A stretch of DNA of 64,000 bases from an uncultured Flavobacteriaceae bacterium (GTDB taxonomy: Bacteria; Bacteroidota; Bacteroidia; Flavobacteriales; Flavobacteriaceae), in assembly GCA_943787295.1 (NCBI GenBank), contig CALSLW010000001.1:248001-312000 (forward strand), in the 5' to 3' direction. The notes under the pieces were generated by a model that ran no database searches, was not told the origin of the DNA, and saw only the letters and a program-made list of their open reading frames with translations. The translations under genes and the position numbers were made by a program. Shown here one piece after another: positions 8,389 through 16,482 of the stretch (position 1 is its first letter; the number at the start of each line of letters is the position of its first letter).

Positions 8389-8742
8389 ATGGCCATCATC
8401 ATAACAGACGAATGTATCAATTGCGGAGCATGTGAACCAGAATGTCCTAATACGGCGATTTATGAGGGCGCAGACGATTGGCGTTACAGTGATGGGACTT
8501 CTCTAAAAGGAGAGCTCGTTTTACCTAATGGGAAAGCAGTCGCTGCAGATGAAACCCAAGAGCCCATTTCTGACGAATTTTACTATATCGTTCCAGACAA
8601 ATGTACCGAATGTAAAGGCTTCCACGATGAGCCTCAATGTGCGGCGGTTTGTCCCGTGGACTGTTGTGTTCCAGACGAAGACCATGTTGAAACCGAAGAG
8701 GTCTTGCTAGGAAAGCAACGTTTTATGCATCCAGAAGAATAA
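8389..8742 (+). CDS. 2[4Fe-4S] ferredoxin, Alvin type
   Basis: A 117-residue electron carrier with two cluster motifs: Cys9, Cys12, Cys15, Cys19-Pro, and Cys72, Cys75, then an eight-residue insertion, Cys84 and Cys88-Pro. The insertion between the second and third cysteines of the second motif is typical of Allochromatium-type ferredoxins. The segment between motifs is long and acidic, and the C-terminal tail continues beyond the clusters. The start at 8389 gives M-A-I-I-I-T-D-E-C and fits the promoter at 8332-8363. It is divergent from the acyl-CoA reductase and six bases upstream of ychF. Confidence 0.93.
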   Translation: MAIIITDECINCGACEPECPNTAIYEGADDWRYSDGTSLKGELVLPNGKAVAADETQEPISDEFYYIVPDKCTECKGFHDEPQCAAVCPVDCCVPDEDHVETEEVLLGKQRFMHPEE

Positions 8743-8748
8743 TACTAT

Positions 8749-9843
8749 ATGAAAGCAGGAATTGTAGGATTACCTAATGTGGGTAAATCCACCCTATTTA
8801 ATTGTTTGTCTAACGCCAAAGCTCAAAGTGCCAACTTCCCGTTTTGTACCATCGAACCTAATGTAGGGGTGGTCAACGTGCCAGACGAACGCCTTACCAC
8901 TCTTGCCGAGCTGGTCAACCCAGAAAAAACCATTCCCGCAACGGTAGAAATCGTTGATATCGCTGGCTTGGTCAAAGGCGCCAGTAAAGGGGAGGGGCTA
9001 GGCAATCAATTCTTAGCCAATATCCGTGAGACCGATGCCATCATCCATGTATTGCGTTGTTTTGACAACGACAATATTGTGCATGTCGAAGGTTCTGTCG
9101 ATCCTATTCGTGATAAAGAAATAATCGATATTGAACTGCAGTTAAAAGACTTAGAAACGGTTGAAAAGCGTTTGGAAAAAGTCAATCGTGCTGCGCGTAC
9201 CGGAGATAAAGATGCCCAAAAGCTTCAAGCCATCCTCAATAGCATTAAAGAAGGTTTAGAGCAAGCCCAGAATGTACGCCAACTCGACTTTTCTGAAAAA
9301 GACCGAGAAGAAGTGATTCACGGTTTGCAGCTGCTCACCGACAAGCCGGTCTTATATGTCTGTAATGTTTCTGAAGCAGATGCCGCTGGTGGAAATCCAC
9401 TGGTAGAAAAAGTAGAGGCCATCGCCACCGCAGAAAATGCAGAAGTCTTGACCCTGGCTGTTTCCATCGAAGCAGATATCAACGAACTGGACACCTTTGA
9501 TGAACGCCAAGTCTTTTTAGAAGACCTGGGACTCACTGAACCAGGTGCCGCAAAGTTGATTCGTAAAGCCTATGCCTTGCTTAAACAGCAAACTTATTTT
9601 ACCGCTGGGGAGAAAGAAGTGCGTGCCTGGACTTTTCCTGTGGGAGCAACTGGACCACAAGCTGCCGGAGTCATCCACACCGATTTTGAAAAAGGGTTTA
9701 TTCGTGCAGAGGTCATCTCTTTTGCCGACTATATCAACTTTAAAACCGAAGCCAAAGTCAAAGAAGCTGGGAAAATGCGTATTGAAGGAAAAGAATATAT
9801 CGTACAAGATGGCGATGTGATGCATTTCCGTTTTAACGTATAA
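8749..9843 (+). CDS. ychF: Redox-regulated ATPase YchF
   Basis: YchF is an Obg-related P-loop NTPase that binds ribosomes and prefers ATP over GTP. The 364-residue protein has G1 GLPNVGKST (7-15), the G3 D-I-A-G-L-V-K-G segment and, in place of the GTP-specifying N-K-x-D, the N-V-S-E segment that goes with ATP preference. The C-terminal TGS domain ends in the typical [16 protein letters not shown]. It follows the ferredoxin by six bases and is probably cotranscribed with it. The length is normal. Confidence 0.96.
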   Translation: MKAGIVGLPNVGKSTLFNCLSNAKAQSANFPFCTIEPNVGVVNVPDERLTTLAELVNPEKTIPATVEIVDIAGLVKGASKGEGLGNQFLANIRETDAIIHVLRCFDNDNIVHVEGSVDPIRDKEIIDIELQLKDLETVEKRLEKVNRAARTGDKDAQKLQAILNSIKEGLEQAQNVRQLDFSEKDREEVIHGLQLLTDKPVLYVCNVSEADAAGGNPLVEKVEAIATAENAEVLTLAVSIEADINELDTFDERQVFLEDLGLTEPGAAKLIRKAYALLKQQTYFTAGEKEVRAWTFPVGATGPQAAGVIHTDFEKGFIRAEVISFADYINFKTEAKVKEAGKMRIEGKEYIVQDGDVMHFRFNV

Positions 9844-9935
9844 ACCTTTGATGCATAGTATGTAGGATTGCTTTTGCTTTTGGTATAAGTCCACTTTCTA
9901 TTTTTTTGTATTTTCATGATACCAAATCTTTTATC

Positions 9936-10424
9936 ATGACCTACACCATTATTGCCCTAGTGACCCTAACGTGGTTCCTACTCTGGGCCTACAAACACGA
10001 GGGTGTTCCAGAATCCATCTCCAGTTTATTTTATCGCGCTAAAACCCAGTGGACCTATACCATGGTCATCTCTGGAATAGGGGTATTGATGACCCTAGTG
10101 GAACCAAAAACGATGATTCACTATACAGGGATTAGCCTAATCTTAGGCACTGCCGCCCCAGATTACCGCAATACCAACACTCTCTCAAAATACTTTCACT
10201 TTGGCCTTACATTTATTACCGCCTTTTTAGCTTGGTTGAGTGTGGGCGGGATCTACCTCGCCTTTGCTGGTGCTGCGATGATCTTGGTCGCATTCTTTTC
10301 TCGTAACCGTATCCACGGCCTGACCTATTTTGTCGAACTGATCCTCTTTTATATCACTCTGATCAGTTTGTTGTATGTTGAACCGCTGAAGACGCAGGCT
10401 TTTTTAGATCTAATTGGTGGGTGA
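9936..10424 (+). CDS. Multi-pass membrane protein of unknown function
   Basis: A 162-residue protein with five or more hydrophobic segments (about 3-18, 42-58, 65-75, 88-118 and 126-155). The N-terminal part contains HEGVPESISSLFYRAKTQW, and a His occurs in the middle (YFHFGL). I recall short Bacteroidota membrane proteins with a G-x-P-x-S-I-S motif, some phage-borne, but no function is known to me. The ATG at 9936 is chosen over 9906 because it starts directly at a hydrophobic helix. It sits between ychF and the hicAB pair, with no visible link to either. Confidence 0.65.
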   Translation: MTYTIIALVTLTWFLLWAYKHEGVPESISSLFYRAKTQWTYTMVISGIGVLMTLVEPKTMIHYTGISLILGTAAPDYRNTNTLSKYFHFGLTFITAFLAWLSVGGIYLAFAGAAMILVAFFSRNRIHGLTYFVELILFYITLISLLYVEPLKTQAFLDLIGG

Positions 10425-10497
10425 TGATGATTTTGTTCTTTTTATCTCAATTATTAATTAGCCCAATGGCGAATTTTATATCACTTAATAATTATAA

Positions 10498-10532
10498 CTA
10501 TTTTGTTATATATCTATTTTGTTATATTTTTG
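10498..10532 (+). promoter_or_regulatory. hicAB promoter overlapped by a direct repeat (putative operator)
   Basis: The 14-mer CTATTTTGTTATAT occurs at 10498-10511 and again at 10514-10527, a 16-base period. The first copy supplies a -33 TTTG (10502-10505) and, after 19 bases, an exact -7 box TATTTTTG lies at 10525-10532, partly within the second copy. HicB proteins with DNA-binding tails usually repress their own operon, so these repeats are good operator candidates. The -7 box ends four bases before the GTG start, predicting an essentially leaderless mRNA. Confidence 0.65.
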
Positions 10533-10536
10533 AAAG

Positions 10537-10719
10537 GTGAGATCGAGTGCGTTAATCGAGATATTACAAAAAGAGGGGTGGCAGTTGGTACGCACCAAAG
10601 GAAGCCACCACCACTTTAAGCATCCAACAAGAAAGGGGATCGTTACAGTTCCCCATCCTAAAAAGGATATTCCAAAAGGGACGGTGGGAAGCATCTTGAG
10701 GCAGGCAGGGTCAAAGTAG
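10537..10719 (+). CDS. hicA: HicA-type toxin (mRNA interferase)
   Basis: HicA toxins are small double-stranded-RNA-binding-fold RNases that cut mRNA. The 60-residue protein, read from a GTG start, has the family pattern S-S-x-L-I-x-I-L-x-K-x-G-W-x-L-V-R, then G-S-H-H-H-F (22-27) with the catalytic His, and V-P-H-P...I-P-K-G-T-V-x-S-I-L-R. All expected residues are present, so the toxin looks intact. No ATG alternative exists. hicB follows after 49 bases. The promoter just upstream carries a direct repeat. Confidence 0.9.
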   Translation: MRSSALIEILQKEGWQLVRTKGSHHHFKHPTRKGIVTVPHPKKDIPKGTVGSILRQAGSK

Positions 10720-10768
10720 CCCACGCCACATTAATCTACTTGACACACCTAATTAAAAAGATAGAAAG

Positions 10769-11167
10769 ATGAAAGTAACAGTCGAAAAACACAAAGACGG
10801 CACCTATTGGGGAACCATTACAGAAGTCCAAGGTGTAGTTGCCTCCTATGGCAACACCCTGGCCGAATTAAAAGAAAATATCCAACAGGCCTATACCGAC
10901 CATTATGAATTGGCCTTAGAGCTTGAGGATGACTATGTGAAGGAACTAAACCCCGCGCCCACTTTCACCTATTTGCTTAATTTAAAAAACATATTCCACT
11001 TGTTGCCCGAGGTGAAGGTGTCGAACATTGCCAAAAAAGCCAATATGAACCCCTCGCTACTGCGCCAATACAAGATGGGAAAAGTAGAAGCCTCAGAAGA
11101 ACAAGCAAAGAAGGTGCTTAATGCGATGCACCAATTGGGGAAAGAATTGTTATCTGTTTCTTTTTAA
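10769..11167 (+). CDS. hicB: HicB-type antitoxin with helix-turn-helix tail
   Basis: The 132-residue protein begins with the degraded RNase-H-like HicB fold (V-E-K-H-K-D-G-T-Y-W-G-T-I-T-E-V-Q-G-V, about 4-22; then L-A-E-L-K-E-N-I-Q-Q-A, 31-41), which binds and neutralises HicA. The C-terminal part (about 80-130) has a helix-turn-helix pattern (V-S-N-I-A-K-K-A-N-M-N-P-S-L-L-R-Q-Y-K) that should bind the operon promoter. It is encoded directly after hicA in the usual toxin-first order and is followed by a strong hairpin. Confidence 0.88.
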   Translation: MKVTVEKHKDGTYWGTITEVQGVVASYGNTLAELKENIQQAYTDHYELALELEDDYVKELNPAPTFTYLLNLKNIFHLLPEVKVSNIAKKANMNPSLLRQYKMGKVEASEEQAKKVLNAMHQLGKELLSVSF

Positions 11168-11219
11168 ACAGTACGCAACTTAGCCAAAAGCCGCAAGAGA
11201 GGGTTTTTAACAGCCATTT

Positions 11220-11258
11220 GCTTTTGTTATTTTGGTTCGACCTCCAAAATACAAAAGC
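11220..11258. terminator. Hairpin between hicB and the DoxX-like gene
   Basis: Arms 11220-11235 (GCTTTTGTTATTTTGG) and 11244-11258 (CCAAAATACAAAAGC) pair over 15 bases with one bulge around an eight-base loop. It separates two convergent genes and ends two bases from the DoxX-like stop codon. There is no long T tract, so intrinsic termination is an inference from position and stability. Confidence 0.55.
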
Positions 11259-11260
11259 GC

Positions 11261-11611
11261 TTAGACATACAAATAGGCCCAATAGATCAATGCAAGCTGC
11301 ATGGGTAAACGTATCGCCCAAAAGAGCAGGGCGGGCTGTTGGTATTTCTTGCTGTAATAATTGATCTGTACGATATTTGCGGGATAGATGGCCACTAGAA
11401 AAACCATTAAGAAAGCAGCTGTCATAGAACGGGTAGGGGCATACAACAAGCCGATGGCAATCAGAATTTCTAGTACCCCAGAAAAGAGGGCGATAAAGCG
11501 ACGATAGACCAACACTTTAGGCACTGCATATTCAAAAAAGCGGGTATGGGTAAAGTGGGTAATGCCAGCAAAACCATAGATGCCGGCCATAATATAGAGA
11601 TCGATATTCAT
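11261..11611 (-). CDS. DoxX-like small membrane protein
   Basis: A 116-residue protein with four predicted membrane helices (about 5-18, 38-58, 64-80 and 95-113). The first helix holds Y-G-F-A-G-I-T-H-F, and the second A-L-F-S-G-V-L-E-I-L-I-A-I-G-L-L, the pattern of DoxX/DoxD-like quinone-linked or unknown-function membrane proteins. Function cannot be predicted further. Its start shares one base with the miaA stop, so it is the last gene of the yggS to miaA operon. Confidence 0.72.
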   Translation of the reverse strand: MNIDLYIMAGIYGFAGITHFTHTRFFEYAVPKVLVYRRFIALFSGVLEILIAIGLLYAPTRSMTAAFLMVFLVAIYPANIVQINYYSKKYQQPALLFWAIRLPMQLALIYWAYLYV

Positions 11612-12507
11612 TAGAATAAGGTACGGATAATTTCGCTAGGATCTTCTCCGCCAGTCACACGTATGGCTGCATCTGCGCGTCTAAACCAAGTGCTTTGGCG
11701 TTTGGCATAGCGGCGGCTGTTCTTTTTAATTTCTTCGATGGCAGTGGCCTCGTCCCATTTCTCATCAAAGTGCGCAAACCATTCGCGATAGCCTACAGTT
11801 TGCAGGGCATTTAAGGTTTTTTGGGTGTATAGCCCTTTGGCTTCAGCCTTTAAACCTTGCTCCACCATAAGGTCCACTCGACGATTGATGCGATCGTATA
11901 AGGCTTCGCGCTCCCAATCGATCACAATGGTTTGAGCATTAAAAAAGTCTGGCGCAGCTTTCTTCCCTAAAAAAGAGGAATAAGGTTTCCCGCTACTCAA
12001 GCAGATTTCAAGAGCACGAATCAAGCGATGGGGGTTATTTCTATCCACTACCTGATAGTGTTTTAAATCGTGTTCTCGCAAGAGGTCCTGCAGGATTTCA
12101 ATGCCTTCTTGTTGAAAGATGGCGGTGAGTTGTGGGCGAATCGCTGGATCTACTTCTGGAAATTCATCTAGGCCATGCATCACTGCATCGGCATACAAGC
12201 CAGAACCGCCTACCATAATAACGGTTGGGTGTTGTTGAAACAGTTCTTTGAGTTTTTCTAGTACCTCCCGGCGGAAGTCCCCCACTGAATAGTCGGCTGT
12301 GATCGAACGATGCTGAATAAAGTGATGTGGCACTTCTGCGAGCTCTGCTTCGCTAGGTACGGCTGTACCAATGCACATCTCTTGATAGAATTGTCGTGAA
12401 TCGCAAGAAACGATTTCCGTGTTAAAATGTTTTGCCAAAGCGATGGCGAGATCGGTTTTGCCACTGGCAGTAGGACCAGCGACATAAAGTAGTTTAGAAG
12501 TCTTCAT
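11611..12507 (-). CDS. miaA: tRNA dimethylallyltransferase
   Basis: MiaA transfers a dimethylallyl group to A37 of tRNAs reading codons that start with U. The 298-residue protein has the P-loop GPTASGKTDLA at its N-terminus, the D-S-R-Q-F-Y motif that recognises the tRNA, VGGSGLYADAV, and N-N-P-H-R-L-I-R-A-L-E. The C-terminal R-R-Y-A-K-R-Q-S-T-W-F-R segment is present. Start 12507 is preferred because the protein then begins M-K-T-S-K-L-L-Y-V-A-G-P. It overlaps the potassium-channel gene by 14 bases and the DoxX-like gene by one. Confidence 0.95.
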   Translation of the reverse strand: MKTSKLLYVAGPTASGKTDLAIALAKHFNTEIVSCDSRQFYQEMCIGTAVPSEAELAEVPHHFIQHRSITADYSVGDFRREVLEKLKELFQQHPTVIMVGGSGLYADAVMHGLDEFPEVDPAIRPQLTAIFQQEGIEILQDLLREHDLKHYQVVDRNNPHRLIRALEICLSSGKPYSSFLGKKAAPDFFNAQTIVIDWEREALYDRINRRVDLMVEQGLKAEAKGLYTQKTLNALQTVGYREWFAHFDEKWDEATAIEEIKKNSRRYAKRQSTWFRRADAAIRVTGGEDPSEIIRTLF

Positions 12508-13321
12508 TGAGTTTGTGGCCACAGTTGTGGCAGTAAATGGCATCGTCCAAATGGGTTTCGGTTATACAATTGGGGCAAGCCTGGGTGTTAGTATCAGGGT
12601 TTTGGTATTGTTGTGTCATTTCAGAGGTGACAATTCCGGTGGGAACTGCGATAATGCCATATCCCATAATCATGATGATAGAAGCAATAAAGCGCCCTAA
12701 GGGCGTTACAGGGGCAATGTCTCCATAGCCCACGGTGGTTAAGGTTACGATGCACCAGTAGATTCCTCTAGGGATGGAGGTAAAGCCATTGACTTCGCCT
12801 TCAACCAAATACATAATGGTCCCAAAAATGATGCATAAGATGATGACCGCAAAGAGGAAAACGCCAATCTTCGCACGGCTCGCCCATAGGGCCGCTATCA
12901 AGAAGTTGGATTCCCCGATATAGCGGGAGAGTTTTAAAATCCTAAATACGCGCAGTAAGCGCAGGGCACGTAGCGCTACCAAAGAAGTCGTTCCCACAAA
13001 GAAAAACGAGATGTACATGGGCAGTATGGATAAAAGGTCAATGATCCCAAAGAAACTGCTGACATAACGCCAAGGCTTTTTCACCACCAAAAGGCGGGCG
13101 ATGTACTCTAAGCTAAACAAGGCAGTAATGCCCCATTCTAGCTGGTAGAGTAGCTCGGCATAATCTTCTCCAATCCAAGAGACACTTTCTAACATCACCA
13201 GGACCACACTAAAGAGAATCAGGAACAGCAAGACAATATCAAACAGCTTTCCCGCTGGGGTATCTGCCTCATAAATGATCTCGTGTAATCGATGTTTTAG
13301 CGAAAAGGGGGTGTTTTTCAT
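12494..13321 (-). CDS. Voltage-gated-type potassium channel with zinc-ribbon tail
   Basis: A 275-residue ion transport protein with the six-helix layout: S1 about 27-45, S2-S3 64-105, an S4-like helix with Arg118, Arg121, Arg124 and Arg127, S5 152-172, pore and S6 210-232. The selectivity filter TVGYGD lies at 196-201, so potassium selectivity is expected. After S6 a short cytosolic tail carries a zinc-ribbon pattern, Cys249-x-x-Cys252 and Cys264-x-x-Cys267. It overlaps the exonuclease gene by four bases and miaA by 14, inside a five-gene operon with no obvious functional theme. Confidence 0.9.
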   Translation of the reverse strand: MKNTPFSLKHRLHEIIYEADTPAGKLFDIVLLFLILFSVVLVMLESVSWIGEDYAELLYQLEWGITALFSLEYIARLLVVKKPWRYVSSFFGIIDLLSILPMYISFFFVGTTSLVALRALRLLRVFRILKLSRYIGESNFLIAALWASRAKIGVFLFAVIILCIIFGTIMYLVEGEVNGFTSIPRGIYWCIVTLTTVGYGDIAPVTPLGRFIASIIMIMGYGIIAVPTGIVTSEMTQQYQNPDTNTQACPNCITETHLDDAIYCHNCGHKLNEDF

Positions 13322-14691
13322 ACCGTAATTCCTTCTGCTAAGTTAATCAGTTTTTGGTAACGCTCTTTTCGCAGAAAGCTGCGAATCACCGCTTGGGTAT
13401 CACGATTGTTCTCGATGGGTAGCAAACGGGCTTCAATTTTATCGATGGTTTTGATTTGATGATTAAGCTGAAAGTAGCCATAACCTTGAAAAACGCCCTC
13501 TTTGATATAGATAAAACTCTTTTCGCTCACTTTCTTTCCCTTGTCAATAATCAACATATTTTCATGGGGATACAACAAACTATCAGCCACAGCTTGCACC
13601 CGTTCATTGTAAGCCTCACATTTTTCTTCGGATAAACAAGCGCCTTTGCATTTTCCAATTCCATGGCGAAAGCAGGCGGTTTGTCGTCGTTCAAAAGAGG
13701 TTTGCTGGGCGCAGAGTTCAAATTCTTCTAGCCAAAAACGCAACCGCCCTTCGGCTTCTTTTTTATTTTTAAAGACGTCTAAATAGTCTTCTTCTTGGCG
13801 CACTTGCTCAATGACTAATTGATGATAGGGGGTAGAGCGGTCTAAACGAATCCCCATGGCAAAATGGCGAAACTTTAAAGCATGATTTAACCGTGGTTGG
13901 TTTTTTTTGATTTCATGCTGCTCTTTTAACAAGGCTAAACATTCGTTCCCGCACAACTCATAAGTAACAGAATGTAGGGCTTTTTGAATCTTTTCTGCCT
14001 TGCGTGCCTTTCCCGTTAGATGTGTTAAAACGCGTTTTTTAATGTTTTTACTCTTTCCGATATAGATGATTTTCCCCTCTTTGTTGTGGATGTAATACAC
14101 TCCCGTTTCTGTGGGCAAATCTTTGATAATATTTAAGTATTTATTGGGAACTTTCTTTTGGTTGAGCGTCTTTACATGTGCCGAAATGATTTCCTTTTCA
14201 CTGTCTTTTTCTAGCAGAACCTTAAAAAGTTCAACCGTAGCCATGGCATCGCCATGTGCGCGGTGTACATCAGAAATAGGAATACCTAATGAGCGTACCA
14301 ATTTTCCTAATTTATAAGAAGAAACATCGGGGATAAGTTTTTGGGCTAAATCTACCGTACACAAGGATTGACGTTCAAAGTCAAAGCCCAAACGTTTGAA
14401 TTCTGTTCGAATTATGCGGTAGTCAAACTCTGCATTATGAGCGACTAAAACGGCGTCTTCAGTAATCTCGACAATGCGTTTTGCGACCTCATAAAATTTA
14501 GGGGCATTGACCAGCATTTTACTATTTATACCCGTAAGGCGCTGTACAAAGGGTTGGATTTCTTTTAAAGGGTTGACTAAGCTAGAGAACTGATCTACAA
14601 TGGTGTTCCCGTCAAAGCGGTAGATGGCAATTTCTGTAATGCCTTCTTCATTGAACTTTCCTCCTGTGGTTTCTACATCGACAATTGCGTA
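13318..14691 (-). CDS. DnaQ-like 3'-5' exonuclease fused to GIY-YIG nuclease
   Basis: This 457-residue protein joins two nuclease domains. Residues 1-165 are a DEDDh exonuclease: D6-V-E-T-T with Asp6 and Glu8, H-N-A-E-F-D, and H-R-A-H-G-D-A. Residues about 195-275 are a GIY-YIG domain (T-G-V-Y-Y-I-H ... I-I-Y-I-G-K-S-K-N-I-K-K-R), as in the N-terminal half of UvrC or Cho. The rest has a cluster of cysteines (C-F-R-H-G-I-G-K-C-K-G-A-C) of unknown use. UvrC's UvrB-binding and RNase-H parts are not visible. A role in DNA repair is likely. Start 14691 is chosen because M-Y-A-I-V-D-V-E begins the exonuclease fold. Confidence 0.88.
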   Translation of the reverse strand, partial: YAIVDVETTGGKFNEEGITEIAIYRFDGNTIVDQFSSLVNPLKEIQPFVQRLTGINSKMLVNAPKFYEVAKRIVEITEDAVLVAHNAEFDYRIIRTEFKRLGFDFERQSLCTVDLAQKLIPDVSSYKLGKLVRSLGIPISDVHRAHGDAMATVELFKVLLEKDSEKEIISAHVKTLNQKKVPNKYLNIIKDLPTETGVYYIHNKEGKIIYIGKSKNIKKRVLTHLTGKARKAEKIQKALHSVTYELCGNECLALLKEQHEIKKNQPRLNHALKFRHFAMGIRLDRSTPYHQLVIEQVRQEEDYLDVFKNKKEAEGRLRFWLEEFELCAQQTSFERRQTACFRHGIGKCKGACLSEEKCEAYNERVQAVADSLLYPHENMLIIDKGKKVSEKSFIYIKEGVFQGYGYFQLNHQIKTIDKIEARLLPIENNRDTQAVIRSFLRKERYQKLINLAEGITV

Positions 14692-14695
14692 CATG

Positions 14696-15352
14696 CTAGT
14701 AGTTTCGTTCCCCAAAGATTTTGCTGCCCACACGAATCATGGTACTCCCTTCTTCTATGGCGATAGGATAATCTCCACTCATCCCCATTGAAAGGATTGA
14801 AAAGTCTTGTAGTTGGTTAGCGGTTTGGTCAAAGTGTTGTTTTAGAGAAGCAAATTCTGCACGAATTTGATCTTGGTCAGAAGTAAAGGTCGCCATACCC
14901 ATTAAACCGACCAATCGAACATTAGGGTAAGCCTCCGCTAGCGTATTGTCGATGATCTGTGCTAATTCGCTGGCGTCTAAGCCAAATTTAGTTTCCTCTT
15001 GGGCGATATGCATTTGCAAAAGACAGTCAATCACTCGTTCGTTTTTAGCCGCCTGTTTGTTGATTTCTTTCAGCAATTTTTCGCGATCAACGCCATGAAT
15101 CAAACTCACATAAGGCGCCATGTATTTGACTTTATTGCTTTGCACATGCCCGATCATATGCCATTCGATGTCTTTGGGTAAAGCCTCGAATTTATGGGTC
15201 ATTTCTTGGATTTTGTTTTCGCCAAAAATGCGTTGTCCCGCATTATAAGCCGCTTGTAAATCCTCTTCGGGTTTTGTTTTAGAAACCGCGACTAAGTTAA
15301 CCTCTTGCGGAATAGTCGATAAGACTTGGTGCAAATTTTCCTTAATGCTCAT
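14696..15352 (-). CDS. yggS: YggS family PLP homeostasis protein
   Basis: YggS/PROSC proteins bind pyridoxal phosphate as a fold-type III barrel and help balance B6 vitamers; no catalytic reaction is established. The 218-residue protein has the PLP lysine in L-V-A-V-S-K-T-K-P, followed by F-G-E-N-K-I-Q-E-M, W-H-M-I-G-H-V-Q-S-N-K and the C-terminal S-M-G-M-S-G-D-Y-P-I-A-I-E-E-G-S-T-M-I-R-V-G. It heads the leftward operon that ends with the DoxX-like gene. Its promoter box lies only four bases before the ATG. Confidence 0.93.
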   Translation of the reverse strand: MSIKENLHQVLSTIPQEVNLVAVSKTKPEEDLQAAYNAGQRIFGENKIQEMTHKFEALPKDIEWHMIGHVQSNKVKYMAPYVSLIHGVDREKLLKEINKQAAKNERVIDCLLQMHIAQEETKFGLDASELAQIIDNTLAEAYPNVRLVGLMGMATFTSDQDQIRAEFASLKQHFDQTANQLQDFSILSMGMSGDYPIAIEEGSTMIRVGSKIFGERNY

Positions 15353-15356
15353 AGTG

Positions 15357-15364
15357 CAAAGATA
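15357..15364 (-). promoter_or_regulatory. -7 promoter box for yggS operon
   Basis: The minus strand reads TATCTTTG, an exact TAnnTTTG match, ending four bases before the yggS ATG. Transcription would begin at or next to the start codon, so the mRNA should be leaderless or nearly so. No clear -33 TTTG is visible. Confidence 0.6.
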
Positions 15365-15396
15365 AGGCGACCATCAGACTTCTCCATTGCTGAACT

Positions 15397-16461
15397 TTAT
15401 TTTATTTGGCCTTCGTCCAAAGAAGTAAAGCATAAACCTGTGGGGAGCTTAGGCAAGATATAGGTGCTTTTAGGTGGAAGAATTTTTTGGGCTTTCGCCA
15501 AAGCGATGATTTTATCCAGTGATAGCGGTTTATAATCGACAATAGCAGGGTACGCTTTGGCCTTTTTATGGCCTAATGTTCCAGAGGGATAATAATCGAT
15601 GAATGATTTTAAATCGATCTTTTGTTGGGCACTAATGCCCAAAAGTTTTTCTACAATATAATTACACTCGGTCAATGCTTTTGTCGCCTTACTATAAATA
15701 TGGTTGTCTTTGATCTTGATTTCAATGGTCGCTGCTGCTTTGTCACAAATGCTTTCTGAGGAAATATTTTGTAGGAGTTGATCTGCTAATTGCTGATCTT
15801 TAATGGCCCAAGTAAAGGCGTGATTTTGCACTTGATCTTTCGCCACCAAAAAGGAAAATAGCAGGGGTGTGTTTCCATTTATTCTCCCTGTGTTTAAAGT
15901 GCTGGCATAACGATGATGCCCATCGGCCAAATGGAACTTCTGCTCTTGCTTACAAAAGTGGGATAAGCTAAAGGCTTCTTGTTTATTCAAAACCCACAGT
16001 TGGTGTAGTTCTGTATCTAAATGGTAATTGAAATCTGCTTTTCGGGCTTTGATTTGTTTTCCTAATGCCGCTGCAGCGTAGTTGTTTTCATGCATTAAAA
16101 GCACGGGTTCTGCTTGAAAGCCAACGTCGTTTAAATAGTCTGAAAACAATTCTACCCGTTGTTCTAACACCGCTTCGTGGGTGGTGATATCTTGAGCTTC
16201 GGTTGTGGTTAATACTCCGGTTAACACACCTTCAAAAGACCCCTGAAGATTTTTAATGCGATACCAAAAATGACCTTTGGAAGGACTCTGGTAAGCATCA
16301 TTTTTAATCAAGGCCTTGATCCCCGCTTGGATGGCTTGGTGATTTTCTGCCTTCGCAATGATGTCTACAAAGGTTTTTGGCCCTTGAATGCTTTTTGCCT
16401 TAGATTGCTCTAGTTGGCTAAGCGAAGGACAATATAGGGTTAGCGAATGTATTCGGGGCAT
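15397..16461 (-). CDS. DUF1015 family protein
   Basis: A 354-residue member of the DUF1015 family (COG4198), widespread and often found beside serine biosynthesis genes. Visible family segments are K-G-H-F-W-Y-R-I near residue 63, H-E-A-V-L-E-Q-R-V with D-Y-L-N-D-V-G, the A-D-G-H-H-R-Y-A-S block near 185 and Y-Y-P-S-G-T-L-G-H-K. The family resembles kinases or phosphatases acting on small substrates, but I know of no firm activity. It starts 21 bases after the Gfo/Idh/MocA gene ends on the same strand and is probably cotranscribed with it. Confidence 0.85.
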   Translation of the reverse strand: MPRIHSLTLYCPSLSQLEQSKAKSIQGPKTFVDIIAKAENHQAIQAGIKALIKNDAYQSPSKGHFWYRIKNLQGSFEGVLTGVLTTTEAQDITTHEAVLEQRVELFSDYLNDVGFQAEPVLLMHENNYAAAALGKQIKARKADFNYHLDTELHQLWVLNKQEAFSLSHFCKQEQKFHLADGHHRYASTLNTGRINGNTPLLFSFLVAKDQVQNHAFTWAIKDQQLADQLLQNISSESICDKAAATIEIKIKDNHIYSKATKALTECNYIVEKLLGISAQQKIDLKSFIDYYPSGTLGHKKAKAYPAIVDYKPLSLDKIIALAKAQKILPPKSTYILPKLPTGLCFTSLDEGQIK

Positions 16462-16482
16462 ACTCCATGATTTAAAAGATGA

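Noticed and set aside
9517-9894. 125-codon minus-strand open frame opposite the end of ychF
   Set aside because: It is the antisense shadow of the TGS domain, without family similarity.
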